The notes under the pieces are model-generated. The model saw only the letters and a program-made list of their open reading frames with translations. It was not told where the DNA came from and searched no databases. A stretch of 64,000 nt of DNA. Source: Pontibacter aydingkolensis (lineage in GTDB: Bacteria > Bacteroidota > Bacteroidia > Cytophagales > Hymenobacteraceae). Shown piece by piece: positions 47,655 to 56,166 of the stretch. A program made the position numbers and the translations under genes. The DNA lies in NCBI RefSeq assembly GCF_019443125.1, contig NZ_JAHYXK010000004.1, forward strand, positions 62,001 to 126,000, written 5' to 3'. Position 1 is the first letter of the stretch. Each line of letters begins with the position of its first letter.

Positions 47655-48866
47655 TTAAAGGCTTGCTTCTGTTGCTAAGGCACCTGAGGCAAGCCTTTCT
47701 TTTTGCCCCATAGCAGACTGGTAGATTTGAATGATTAAGTTATAGTTAGCCTCCGGTGTGAAGTGCTGTTCATAAGTTGCGCGCGCGTTTTTTCCTAACT
47801 CGTCTGCCAACACAGGGTTCTGCTCCAGCGCCTCTACCTGTTCAGCGAGTTCCTCTGCCTGCTGCGGTGTATAGTGCAGGCCGTTATATTTATGCTGCAC
47901 AAGGTGTGCCGCGCCTCCTATTTTAGACGCAATAACAGGGGTTCCGGTAGCAAAGGCCTCTATAATGGTCATGCCAAAGGTCTCCATCCATTCCGACGGA
48001 AAAATTAAAGCCTTTGCTTTTTTTAGCAGCTGCATGGCTTCTTCGCGCTTCCGGAATCCGAGGTATTCTACACCCGGTTGTTTTATTGCCTGCTGTTCTA
48101 CTATACTTCTGAGCGGGCCATCGCCTACAATTTTGAGGTTAAACGGGTGCAACTGCTGGGCTTTTAACAGGGTCTCAATGCCTTTTTCGGGAGTTAGCCT
48201 GCCAATATACAGGTAATAATCTTCCCGGTTCTCGGTTCCTATGCCCATTTCTTCGCTAAAATTAGGCTTAACAACTACCTGCTCCGGCTTCAGATTCAGC
48301 GATGAGTTCAGGAAAAGGTCGGCAGCACCCGGGGTGAGCACAATAAATTTAGCTACTTTTTTACGCCAGGTACCTAACATTTTATGTAGCCCGGTAGCCA
48401 AAACTATGGAGGCCGTCTGGAAAGCTGAATTGCGGTATACTTTTTTACGAATGGCCTCTAAAGGAAAAATCTTATGAACGTTTCCCAACTGTACTTTGCC
48501 GTCGTAATGCAGCAGCGCACTCGGGCAGATCAGGCGGTAATTATGCAGCGTCATCACCACTGGTACTTTATACTTGTGGCAAATGTAAAATACCGCAGGC
48601 GATACCAATGGGAAGAAATTGTGGACATGCACCACATCCGGCCTAAAAGCATTTAACTCATTTTCGATTATCTCAGCGCTTTTGCGGTTATATATTACAC
48701 CAAAGGCAGCTTCGATTTTTTGCTTTATACTTTTTACCTCGCTGTTGGAAAACGTCAGCCTCCTGACCTCATGCCCATGTTCCTCCAACAGGTTTGCCTC
48801 CGCAAAAAAAACGGTGTCTTCGCCGCCTGCTTCTTTATAATGGTTATGGATGATAAGGATGCGCAT
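47655..48866 (-). CDS. Family 4 glycosyltransferase
   Basis: 403 aa, GT-B. N-terminal MRILIIHNHYKEAGGEDTVF and DVVHVHNFFPLVSPAVFYIC; C-terminal YYLYIGRLTPEKGIETLLKA, KIVGDGPLRSIVEQQA and FPSEWMETFGMTIIEAFATG with the E-x7-E motif. Retaining transferase, last gene of the minus-strand nucleotide-sugar cluster, 9 bp after the nucleotidyltransferase gene. Its final 16 or so codons overlap, on the opposite strand, the terminator of the GT61 gene. Confidence 0.9.
   Translation of the reverse strand: MRILIIHNHYKEAGGEDTVFFAEANLLEEHGHEVRRLTFSNSEVKSIKQKIEAAFGVIYNRKSAEIIENELNAFRPDVVHVHNFFPLVSPAVFYICHKYKVPVVMTLHNYRLICPSALLHYDGKVQLGNVHKIFPLEAIRKKVYRNSAFQTASIVLATGLHKMLGTWRKKVAKFIVLTPGAADLFLNSSLNLKPEQVVVKPNFSEEMGIGTENREDYYLYIGRLTPEKGIETLLKAQQLHPFNLKIVGDGPLRSIVEQQAIKQPGVEYLGFRKREEAMQLLKKAKALIFPSEWMETFGMTIIEAFATGTPVIASKIGGAAHLVQHKYNGLHYTPQQAEELAEQVEALEQNPVLADELGKNARATYEQHFTPEANYNLIIQIYQSAMGQKERLASGALATEASL
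47657..47705 (+). terminator. Terminator of the GT61 gene, lying within the end of an opposing gene
   Basis: A perfect 10-bp stem AAAGGCTTGC (47657-47666) with GCAAGCCTTT (47689-47698), a 22-nt loop, then TCTTTTTGC. It begins 20 bases after the GT61 stop and overlaps the last codons of the minus-strand GT4 gene. Confidence 0.8.
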
Positions 48867-48875
48867 GTAAATGTG

Positions 48876-49652
48876 TTAGGTGTGTTTTAAAATTGCTTTT
48901 CTGAGGTCTTCAGGTGTGCCAACGTCCAGGCAAGTGCCTTTCTCAAATTCTACGCTGTGTACATTTAAACCGTTTATAATGGCTGCCTGCAATACCTGCC
49001 CCATACTTAGCTCCTGGCCACTTTTAATTATACTTTCCTGCATTTGCTGCAGGTAGTTGTGCATAAAAGCTGTAAAGGCCGGCGACCAGCAGGCAAAGGC
49101 CCAGGCATGAGTTAAGTTTGATTTGTGGGGTTTAGGATGAATACTTTTGATACTTCCATCAGGCATCACTTCCACCACATCCCATTTATCTGGATGATTT
49201 GCTTCAAAAACACCCAACACTACATCAGCTCCTGTCTCATTTTGCCTGGCTATCAGCCTCGCAAAAGCATCTGGTTTTGAGATAAGTATATCCGGGAAGC
49301 CAAACAGCACCAGTTTATCCTTGACAAACGTATAAGCCTGGTCTGAGGAGTATGGGGCTCCATAGGGCAAGCCCATCAGCAGGTATGCTACAGATAAGTT
49401 ATACTTGCTGCCATCTCCAAAGTATGACGGTATATCCCATTTGCCGCTGCGAAGTATAAAGTATAAAGCCTCTGCACCACCAGCTGCCATTTGCTCTACT
49501 AAATAAGCAGAAACTACTTTAGGTTGTTTTATACTTTCACCCTCACGTTCAAAGCCAACCGGATACAATTCCTTGCTGAAAGGTAAAGGCTGCAGTCTGG
49601 TGGCAAGCCCGGCAGCAGGTATTATACCAACGATTGGCAGCGGTGTATCCAT
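48876..49652 (-). CDS. Sugar-phosphate nucleotidyltransferase family protein
   Basis: 258 aa. N-terminal IIPAAGLATRLQPLPFSKEL is the nucleotide-binding G-x-x-T-R-L-x-P-x-x-x-x-K-E signature, and VVLGVFEANHPDKWDVVEVM with a later FEKGTCLDVGTPEDLRKAI completes the core. It makes an NDP-sugar from NTP and a sugar-1-phosphate, but the divergent middle (YFILRSGKWDIPSYFGDGS) does not reveal which one. It is 9 bp before the GT4 gene and likely co-transcribed with it. Confidence 0.82.
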   Translation of the reverse strand: MDTPLPIVGIIPAAGLATRLQPLPFSKELYPVGFEREGESIKQPKVVSAYLVEQMAAGGAEALYFILRSGKWDIPSYFGDGSKYNLSVAYLLMGLPYGAPYSSDQAYTFVKDKLVLFGFPDILISKPDAFARLIARQNETGADVVLGVFEANHPDKWDVVEVMPDGSIKSIHPKPHKSNLTHAWAFACWSPAFTAFMHNYLQQMQESIIKSGQELSMGQVLQAAIINGLNVHSVEFEKGTCLDVGTPEDLRKAILKHT

Positions 49653-49720
49653 CTTAAACTAAGCGCGCACCGCAACCCTCAAAGCTACGATGCGCGACTT
49701 TTATACTTTAGGTTTATACT

Positions 49721-51070
49721 TTAAACAGACGGAGCTGCCTCAACTCGTGACTGATTTGACTTTTCTGTAGCATTCATGCCGAAATACTCAGCCTGTTCCT
49801 GGCGTAGTTTGTCTACCAGTCTACCTTCCGGCAAAATCACATCGTCATACGTAATTACCTGGTCTTTCGGTATATCACGCTTTAGCACACAGCCTTCGGC
49901 TACGCCAATTGGCAACAAGTTCTCAGCAGCTGTAGTGTCTGCGTTTTCGCACAGGCCGTAGGTCATATAATGGCCTATTCCATCGATTACCTGACCTGCT
50001 TTCAGGTCAGTTTTAGCAGTGGCTACTACCTCTACGTAAGGCTTCCCGATTGGCGTTAAGGCTGCATCGTTAAACAACACGGCTCTGGCTACTGTGCTTG
50101 GCACCTCAAAGTGGCATAGGTGGTATGGCGTGTAGAACAAGTATAACGGACCTTCGCCTAATTTATACAGGTTTAGGTAGTGCTGCTGCGTTGGATGGTC
50201 GTGCGTACCCAGCACAAACACACCTGGTCCTGGCTCTGCTCCTACTACGTAATCCACTATACCCGGTCCTTCCAGCACATCCTCCAGCGGATACAGGTCA
50301 TTTACGCAATCTTTCAGCGAAGTGCCGCCTAATACAGTTGGCCCGTGCATGCCGCGTTTGGCAACGCGCATTCCGGTTCCGTTGGCAACAATGGCCTGCT
50401 CAAACGAGATCTTGCTGCCGTCGGCAAACGATGTTACCATAGCTGGATTCTGGCCCCACTTCTTAGCAAATCCTTCCTGCGTAGTCGGGTTACGGTACGG
50501 GTCGTGCAAGCCTTTAATGTTGCCGCATACTACCGGTTTCACGCCCAGGCCCTTTACAAAACGAACCAGGTTCATAATCACACCAGGCTGGTCGCCGTCG
50601 GCGTTCGTGAAAATTACACCGGCTTTGTCAGCGTATACTTTAAGTATCGGGCCTACTGTCCCGTCTACCTCAGCATTCATCATAATGATGTGCTTACGGT
50701 TTTCGATGGCACGCATGGCAACGTTTGTACCGAACTCAACAGCACCTGTTACCTCTATAATGGCGTCAATGCCTTCGGCTTCGCAAAGCAGCATGGCATC
50801 GTCTGTGATGCTATACTTGCCCTGGCGGATGTTTTCCTCCAGTTGGGCTACAGAGTTTACCTCCTGTATATCGGTTATGTCGGCCTCGGAGTAAGCTTGA
50901 TTAGCTTTTTCGATTTTGCGGTTAGATATGGCCACCAGCTCCATGCCCTGCACATATTTACAAATCTGGAGTGCAATGCCGCGACCCATAAAACCAGCAC
51001 CAACCATGGCTACTCTTACCGGGTTACCTTCAGCATGGCGTTTTGCAAGGGCGTTATCAACTAATATCAT
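49721..51070 (-). CDS. NAD(P)-dependent oxidoreductase with C-terminal SAF domain
   Basis: 449 aa. Rossmann fold at the N-terminus (VRVAMVGAGFMGRGIALQIC, about 18-37) like homoserine-dehydrogenase-type enzymes, and a C-terminal SAF-like domain (about 345-430; DLKAGQVIDGIGHYMTYGLC, VLKRDIPKDQVITYDDVILP) as in sialic acid synthases and altronate dehydratases. This combination is recurrent in nucleotide-sugar clusters but its reaction is not established as far as I know. It sits between an RfbC-like epimerase and a nucleotidyltransferase. A hairpin separates it from the epimerase gene, and AAAGTATAAA directly precedes its ATG. Confidence 0.8.
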   Translation of the reverse strand: MILVDNALAKRHAEGNPVRVAMVGAGFMGRGIALQICKYVQGMELVAISNRKIEKANQAYSEADITDIQEVNSVAQLEENIRQGKYSITDDAMLLCEAEGIDAIIEVTGAVEFGTNVAMRAIENRKHIIMMNAEVDGTVGPILKVYADKAGVIFTNADGDQPGVIMNLVRFVKGLGVKPVVCGNIKGLHDPYRNPTTQEGFAKKWGQNPAMVTSFADGSKISFEQAIVANGTGMRVAKRGMHGPTVLGGTSLKDCVNDLYPLEDVLEGPGIVDYVVGAEPGPGVFVLGTHDHPTQQHYLNLYKLGEGPLYLFYTPYHLCHFEVPSTVARAVLFNDAALTPIGKPYVEVVATAKTDLKAGQVIDGIGHYMTYGLCENADTTAAENLLPIGVAEGCVLKRDIPKDQVITYDDVILPEGRLVDKLRQEQAEYFGMNATEKSNQSRVEAAPSV

Positions 51071-51101
51071 TTTATACTTTGTGTTTAAAGGGTTAAGGAA
51101 A

Positions 51102-51132
51102 GAAAGCTGCCGGCGCGTTGCCGGCAGCTTTC
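51102..51132 (-). terminator. Hairpin terminator or attenuator after the RfbC-like gene
   Basis: A perfect 13-bp GC-rich stem (51102-51114 with 51120-51132, GAAAGCTGCCGGC) and a 5-nt loop. Read on the minus strand it is followed by a moderate TTTCTTTCC tract. It lies 10 bases after the epimerase stop and about 30 before the next gene's start, so it may reduce rather than abolish read-through. Confidence 0.75.
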
Positions 51133-51141
51133 TTTTATACT

Positions 51142-51690
51142 TTATTGTGCTTCTGTCAGCGCTTTCTCAAAATCAGGGTGCGCCTGGTCTTTTACTGAGA
51201 TAACAACCGGTTCAATTGGCCACTCAATATTAAAAGCAGGGTCGTTCCAGCGGATGCCGCGCTCTGAGCCCGGTGTATAGAACTGTGTTACCTGGTAGGT
51301 AACGTCAGTGTTATCCTCCAAGGTGATAAAGCCGTGTGCAAACCCTTCCGGTACAAACAGCATACGGTAGTTGTCGGCTGTAAGCTCTACTCCTATCCAT
51401 TGCTTATACGTTTCAGAGTCTTCGCGCATGTCGATGATCACGTCGTAAATGGCACCGCGTGTGCAGCGAACCAGCTTTGTTTCTTCGTAAGGTGAGTTTT
51501 GCATGTGCATGCCACGCAAGGTGCCTTTCTTTTTATTATAGGATACGTTGGTTTGCTTAATGCCCGTGGTCATACCCAGTTCAGCAAATTCATTTTCGCA
51601 GTAAGAACGTCCGAAAAAGCCACGCTCATCCTCCAAACGCTTTACATCAATAATGTAAGCACCTTTTAGTTTTGTCTCTGTAAATATCAT
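51142..51690 (-). CDS. dTDP-4-dehydrorhamnose 3,5-epimerase family protein (RfbC-like cupin)
   Basis: 182 aa, the usual RfbC length. The core TLRGMHMQ carries the catalytic His in the LRG-x-H motif; RCTRGAIYDVIIDMREDS, FVPEGFAHGFITLEDNTDV and RGIRWNDPAFNIEWP follow as in the family. It epimerises 4-keto-6-deoxy sugars of nucleotide-linked hexoses. No rfbA, rfbB or rfbD lies in this window, and the adjacent cytidylyltransferase suggests a CDP-linked substrate instead of dTDP-rhamnose. It is 8 bp after the SDR gene. Confidence 0.88.
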   Translation of the reverse strand: MIFTETKLKGAYIIDVKRLEDERGFFGRSYCENEFAELGMTTGIKQTNVSYNKKKGTLRGMHMQNSPYEETKLVRCTRGAIYDVIIDMREDSETYKQWIGVELTADNYRMLFVPEGFAHGFITLEDNTDVTYQVTQFYTPGSERGIRWNDPAFNIEWPIEPVVISVKDQAHPDFEKALTEAQ

Positions 51691-51698
51691 GCTACAGT

Positions 51699-52790
51699 TT
51701 ATGCTGTTTGTAATTCAGATTCTTTGTTTAATGTTTTTGCTGTCTGATGTGCCCACTGCAACTGCCCATTAATTCTTTCAGACTCTTGCAGGCTTGTCAG
51801 CACTTTCAGGCGCATCAGCAACGAATTACGGAAATCACCATCCTTAAATTCCATTTCCACCAGCCCATCGCGTAGTTCCTGAATAGCTTCTTTTAAAGTA
51901 TAAGTTGGCAGGTGATTTGGTGCCAGTTGCTTGTACAGGTCGAAGTTTACGCGGTAAGAGCGTTTGTCTGGCGCGGCGTCTCTATTTATATTTACCTCTG
52001 TTCCCGGAATCACATCAGCAACGGCTTCTGCCAGTTCGTGTACCTGGTAGTTCCAGTCGTTAGAACCTGTGTTTACAGCTAAAAACTCACCGCCATTGCT
52101 TACTTCTCTTGTTACAGCCCACTCAATGGCACGTGCCATGTCTCTTACGTGGATCAAAGGTCTCCAAGGCGTGCCATCGCTCAGAATGTTAATTTTGCCT
52201 GTTGCCACAGCACCTGCCACGAAGTCGTTTAGTACCAAATCAAGGCGCAATCTGTCGCTCATGCCGCAGGCTGTTGCAAAGCGCAGGCAGGTAACAGTAA
52301 AGCCATCGCCTGCAAGCGGCTCAAGTTCTTTCTCAGTTGCCACTTTAGAGCGGGCATAGGCTGTAAGCGGGTTCAGTTCAGAGTCTTCTGTTTTTGCTTG
52401 TTCAGAGGCAGCACCGTACATGCTGCAGCTCGATGCAAATACGAAGTTGCTTACCCCGGCTTCCTTGGCCAGTTTCGCAATTTTTATACTTGATTTATAG
52501 TTTACATCTAGTGTTATATCTTCGTAACGTGTACCCATCGGGTCGTTAGAGATGGCAGCCAGGTGCACCACGGCATCAATACCTTTCAGTGTTTCAGCAG
52601 TTATCTCTCTCACGTCACCAAACAGTTGCATATCCAGTTTGCTTTCCGGCAGTACAGCGGCATTAGTAAGGCAAGAGGCAAAGTAGGCCATGTCGTAGCC
52701 TATTAATGTTGCGTTAGGGTATGCCTTGCACAGTTGGTCTACCACACCTGGGCCAACATATCCCATATTTCCGGTTATCAGAATTCTCAT
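51699..52790 (-). CDS. NAD-dependent epimerase/dehydratase (extended SDR)
   Basis: 363 aa. MRILITGNMGYVGPGVVDQL is the nucleotide-binding G-x-x-G-x-x-G loop, VVHLAAISNDPMG follows, and the catalytic YARSK (Tyr-x-x-x-Lys) with Ser in FASSCSMYGAAS is intact. It acts on NDP-hexoses as an epimerase, dehydratase or reductase; which one cannot be told from sequence. Its position between an RfbF-like cytidylyltransferase and an RfbC-like epimerase suggests a step on a CDP-sugar. It could be standing in for the missing 4,6-dehydratase RfbG. Confidence 0.86.
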   Translation of the reverse strand: MRILITGNMGYVGPGVVDQLCKAYPNATLIGYDMAYFASCLTNAAVLPESKLDMQLFGDVREITAETLKGIDAVVHLAAISNDPMGTRYEDITLDVNYKSSIKIAKLAKEAGVSNFVFASSCSMYGAASEQAKTEDSELNPLTAYARSKVATEKELEPLAGDGFTVTCLRFATACGMSDRLRLDLVLNDFVAGAVATGKINILSDGTPWRPLIHVRDMARAIEWAVTREVSNGGEFLAVNTGSNDWNYQVHELAEAVADVIPGTEVNINRDAAPDKRSYRVNFDLYKQLAPNHLPTYTLKEAIQELRDGLVEMEFKDGDFRNSLLMRLKVLTSLQESERINGQLQWAHQTAKTLNKESELQTA

Positions 52791-52835
52791 GGTATAAAGT
52801 ATAGGTTAAAGGGTTGGGTTTGTGTTCAGGGGTAA

Positions 52836-53639
52836 TTAGTTGATGGCTTTGGACAGCATTTTGCACCATACGTTCCAAGGTGCTTCGTTCTTCTGCCATA
52901 ACTCTTCCAGCACATGCTTGTCGCGCAGGGTATCCATTGGTTGCCAGAAACCAGTGTGGCGGAAAGCTGATAATTCTCCTTCTTCTGCCAGTCTTTCCAT
53001 CGGTCCACGCTCCCAGATGGTGCTATCGCCTTCTATATAATCAAGCACTTGAGGTTCCAGCACAAAGAAACCACCGTTTATCCAGGGCATGTCGCCGCCG
53101 GTTGGCTTTTCTTTAAACTGGTTGATCTTCGTTACATCGGATGCAAGATTAAAGGCACCAAAACGGCCAGGCTGCTGCACTGCGGTTAAAGTGGCCAGGG
53201 TACCCTGCTGCTTATGAAATTTTACAAGCTCTGTGATATCCACGTCGCTAACGCCGTCACCATAGGTCAGGCAGAACGTATCGTTGCCGATGTAATCGCG
53301 CACACGCTTCAAACGGCCACCTGTCATGGTACCTTCTCCGGTATCTACCAGCGTAACTTTCCACGATTCGGTTTTGTTTTGATGCACCTCCATGCTGTTT
53401 TTGCGCATGTCAAAAGTTACATCAGAATTGTAAAGGCAATAATTAGCAAAATATTCTTTGATGATGTGGCTCTTATAACCGCAGCAAATAACAAAATCAT
53501 TGATGCCGTGGTGAGAATATATCTTCATGATGTGCCAAAGGATCGGCTTGCCGCCTATTTCTACCATTGGCTTTGGACGCACACCGCTTTCTTCACTGAT
53601 CCTGGTTCCGTAGCCACCTGCTAGTATAACTGCTTTCAT
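52836..53639 (-). CDS. rfbF: Glucose-1-phosphate cytidylyltransferase
   Basis: 267 aa. The N-terminus [20 protein letters not shown] then [18 protein letters not shown] is a textbook RfbF signature; [40 protein letters not shown] and [20 protein letters not shown] agree with it. Makes CDP-glucose from CTP and glucose-1-phosphate, the first step to CDP-linked deoxy sugars. The first gene of the minus-strand nucleotide-sugar operon, with two copies of TTAACCCTT just upstream of its start. Confidence 0.93.
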   Translation of the reverse strand: MKAVILAGGYGTRISEESGVRPKPMVEIGGKPILWHIMKIYSHHGINDFVICCGYKSHIIKEYFANYCLYNSDVTFDMRKNSMEVHQNKTESWKVTLVDTGEGTMTGGRLKRVRDYIGNDTFCLTYGDGVSDVDITELVKFHKQQGTLATLTAVQQPGRFGAFNLASDVTKINQFKEKPTGGDMPWINGGFFVLEPQVLDYIEGDSTIWERGPMERLAEEGELSAFRHTGFWQPMDTLRDKHVLEELWQKNEAPWNVWCKMLSKAIN

Positions 53640-53969
53640 CTGTATAAGGGTTAAGGGTTAATGTATCGACATTCTCTCAATGCGTAATTGAACTAAAAAA
53701 CAAACGCGTTTTTTGAATGATACGGTAATTGCTATATTTTGATGTTTCTGAAGAGGATTTTTCACTAAATTTTACTTTTCCGCCTCTGCAAGTCTTTAAA
53801 AGGCATTTTTTAAAGACTTGCAGTAAAGCCCGCATCCTTTGGTATAGCATTAAAGCACTTGTGCTGGCTTTTGCTTAGATATTGCAGTAGTTTAAACCAC
53901 CTGGTACTAGGGATTTTCGAAAAAGAAGTGAAGTATAGTTTACCACAGTTTACTTTAAAGCCAACCGCT
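53640..53969. other. Intergenic region between the rfbF operon and the WecG-like gene
   Basis: No coding frame. It holds a 16-bp inverted repeat (listed separately) and should contain the rfbF promoter on the minus strand. Confidence 0.5.
53786..53823. repeat. Perfect 16-bp inverted repeat
   Basis: CTGCAAGTCTTTAAAA (53786-53801) and its exact complement (53808-53823) flank a 6-base loop. There is no T-tract outside the stem in either direction, so it is not a standard terminator. It lies between the WecG-like stop and the rfbF start and could be a regulator-binding site, an RNA stability element or an attenuator. Confidence 0.8.
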
Positions 53970-54782
53970 TTAGAGTGATCTTTGGGTTTGTTTCTGTAAG
54001 AAAGCCTTTAACGTGAGAAGTATAAAAATACTGTTAGTGTACAGGTAACGCTTCCACAAGCGGCGCGGCTCCTGCCATAACCTATACGTCCACTCCAAAG
54101 ACAGGTCTCTGGCCCACTTCGGAAGTCGCTTTTCAAGGTTAGCATAGGTCATGTAAGCCTGGCCAACCCCCAACATACAGGCATTTACCTTGCCTTTGTG
54201 ATCTGCCATCCAGCGTTCCTGCTTCGGACACCCAAGCGCCACAAACACCAGGTCTGGGTTCGCCTTGTTTATCCTGTCTGTAATGGCGGTATCTTCGATG
54301 TGGTTTAGTTTACGGAAAGGCGGCGAGTAATAGCCTGCTATCTTCAGGTCTGGTAAGTCCTGCTTTGCCTTTGCAACAATAGCCTCCAGCACCTGGTCGG
54401 TAGAACCGTAGAAGTAAACCGACTTGCCTCGTATGGCCGCCTCCTGCAACAACCGGGGCAGTACATCCATGCCTGCCACGCGGTCTTGCTCCTGCCCATA
54501 CATCAGTTTCATAAGCTTGGAAAGGGGCCCTCCGTCCGGAGTGGCCACATCAGCGTTGTTTAGAAGTTTATTAAATTCTTTGTCGCGGTAAGCCTCTACG
54601 AGCATGTGCGCATTGGCAAAGCATACATAAGAGGAGGCCTTGTTCTCTGTCAACCAGAAAATATGGTCGACAAAGTTATTAAACGAGCCAGCTGATATAA
54701 GGGAGTTGATCAGTTTTCGCTTCTCCTTTAAGGGTGGTTCAGCTGTGTAGGTAGTGGGTTCAGTTATATTACTAGTAAGCAT
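53970..54782 (-). CDS. WecG/TagA/CpsF family glycosyltransferase
   Basis: 270 aa. Family landmarks: YVCFANAHMLVEAYRDKEFN, ADVATPDGGPLSKLMKL, RVAGMDVLPRLLQEAAIRGK then SVYFYGST, and DLVFVALGCPKQERWMADHK. GT26 enzymes add the second sugar, for example ManNAc or ManNAcA, to undecaprenyl-diphosphate-linked acceptors. Its start overlaps the end of the initiating sugar-transferase gene by 11 bp, so the two are coupled and probably build the first two residues of the repeat unit. The C-terminal amphipathic segment, rich in W and R, is typical for membrane association. Confidence 0.9.
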   Translation of the reverse strand: MLTSNITEPTTYTAEPPLKEKRKLINSLISAGSFNNFVDHIFWLTENKASSYVCFANAHMLVEAYRDKEFNKLLNNADVATPDGGPLSKLMKLMYGQEQDRVAGMDVLPRLLQEAAIRGKSVYFYGSTDQVLEAIVAKAKQDLPDLKIAGYYSPPFRKLNHIEDTAITDRINKANPDLVFVALGCPKQERWMADHKGKVNACMLGVGQAYMTYANLEKRLPKWARDLSLEWTYRLWQEPRRLWKRYLYTNSIFILLTLKAFLQKQTQRSL

Positions 54783-56166
54783 TCTTCTCGCCTTTTATCA
54801 TGTTCCAGACTGTCAGAAAAATTATTCTCATATCCATCATAAAGCTCCAGTTTTCCATATAGCGCACATCGTACTCTATACGTTTCTCCATTAAGCGCAG
54901 CTCCTTTGTTTCGCCTCTATAACCGCTTACCTGCGCATAGCCTGTAATGCCCGGGGTAACAAAGTGGCGCATTTTATACTTTGAAATCACTTTTGAGTAA
55001 TGGTCCAACTGCGACACCAGGTTAGGGCGCGGACCTACTACTGACATGTCGCCTAGCAGTACGTTAAAGAACTGCGGAAGCTCGTCGAGGTTAGTCTTAC
55101 GTAAGAATCGACCTACACGGGTAATTCTCGGATCATTTTTTGTTGCCTGCAGTTCAGTTTGGTTATTCACGTGCATCGTCCTGAACTTATAACACACAAA
55201 CAATCTGTTCTTTTTGCCTGGTCTAAGCTGCTTAAAGAAAACAGGGCCCTTCGACTCAAGCCTGATCGCCAGCGCGATCAGCGGCAACAGCCACGGGAAG
55301 ATCAGAAGCGACACAGCCAGCGAGAACACCACATCAAATGCACGCTTCACTACACGGTTAGAGGCAAGCTCTAAAGGCTCTTTGCGTATGCTCAGCATTG
55401 GCACGTTGTGATAGAAGTACATGTTCACGTCGCGCTGCACAATGGCACTGAAGTCAGGCACGATACGGAAGTACACAAAATTATCGTCTGCAAACTGCGA
55501 CAGGTCATCAAGCTGCTTGCTATCGTTTAGCGGCAAAGTATAGTATACTTCATCAATGCTGTGCTGCAGGCAGTACTCTTTTAGATCTTCTACGTTACCT
55601 TTTACTTGGCTGTAGTATGGGCTGAGTTTATCCGGGTTATCATCAAAAAAACCCATAAACTTGGTACCAATGTTATCGTTGTTGTTAAGGGTTTGGTGCA
55701 GCGACATGCCTGCCTGGCCCGCGCCAACAATTACATACCTGGTGTGCGCCACATCCGATTTTGTGAAGTAGCCAAATACTTTTTCCAAGAGCAATCTACT
55801 AATGGTAATAAGTAAGGCAGTAGAGATATAAGTATAAAGAAGCAGTAAACGTGACAGCTGCTCCAGGTTGAATATTACGATACAACTGGCCAGTATAAAG
55901 GCATGCAGGATAAAAGCATTAATTAAGTTCGCAACTTTCTTCTCGCAGGAAAACAAGCCATCTATGCGAAAGATGAAATTCGAGAAGCCCGAAACGATCC
56001 ACCACACTAATGCAAACAATACAAAGAACACACTGTACTGGTAATCAAACTCGAGGCTACCATACCTGAATAGGTTAGAAAGCTTAAAAGCGAAGGTGAT
56101 GAGGGTGATATCCAGAATCAACAGTAGAACCCTGTTAAAACTGTAGTAGTGACGATATTTATTCAT
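54772..56166 (-). CDS. Undecaprenyl-phosphate sugar phosphotransferase (WcaJ-like polyisoprenyl-phosphate hexose-1-phosphate transferase)
   Basis: 464 aa. Four N-terminal TM helices, a CoA-binding-like/Rossmann middle domain (about 145-245; [20 protein letters not shown]) and a C-terminal bacterial sugar transferase domain (about 275-460) with [40 protein letters not shown] then TMHVN, and [20 protein letters not shown] then VGPRP. This DE-L-PQ/GPRP core is the monotopic phosphoglycosyl transferase signature. It starts the repeat unit on undecaprenyl phosphate at the inner membrane. The first gene of the minus-strand block, preceded by about 1 kb of AT-rich DNA. Confidence 0.93.
   Translation of the reverse strand: MNKYRHYYSFNRVLLLILDITLITFAFKLSNLFRYGSLEFDYQYSVFFVLFALVWWIVSGFSNFIFRIDGLFSCEKKVANLINAFILHAFILASCIVIFNLEQLSRLLLLYTYISTALLITISRLLLEKVFGYFTKSDVAHTRYVIVGAGQAGMSLHQTLNNNDNIGTKFMGFFDDNPDKLSPYYSQVKGNVEDLKEYCLQHSIDEVYYTLPLNDSKQLDDLSQFADDNFVYFRIVPDFSAIVQRDVNMYFYHNVPMLSIRKEPLELASNRVVKRAFDVVFSLAVSLLIFPWLLPLIALAIRLESKGPVFFKQLRPGKKNRLFVCYKFRTMHVNNQTELQATKNDPRITRVGRFLRKTNLDELPQFFNVLLGDMSVVGPRPNLVSQLDHYSKVISKYKMRHFVTPGITGYAQVSGYRGETKELRLMEKRIEYDVRYMENWSFMMDMRIIFLTVWNMIKGEKNAY

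Noticed and set aside
51142..51690. Evidence for a dTDP-rhamnose pathway
   Set aside because: Only an RfbC-like enzyme is present; rfbA, rfbB and rfbD are absent and the neighbour is a cytidylyltransferase.
53786..53823. Inverted repeat taken as a rho-independent terminator
   Set aside because: There is no T-tract after the stem in either direction; listed as an inverted repeat instead.
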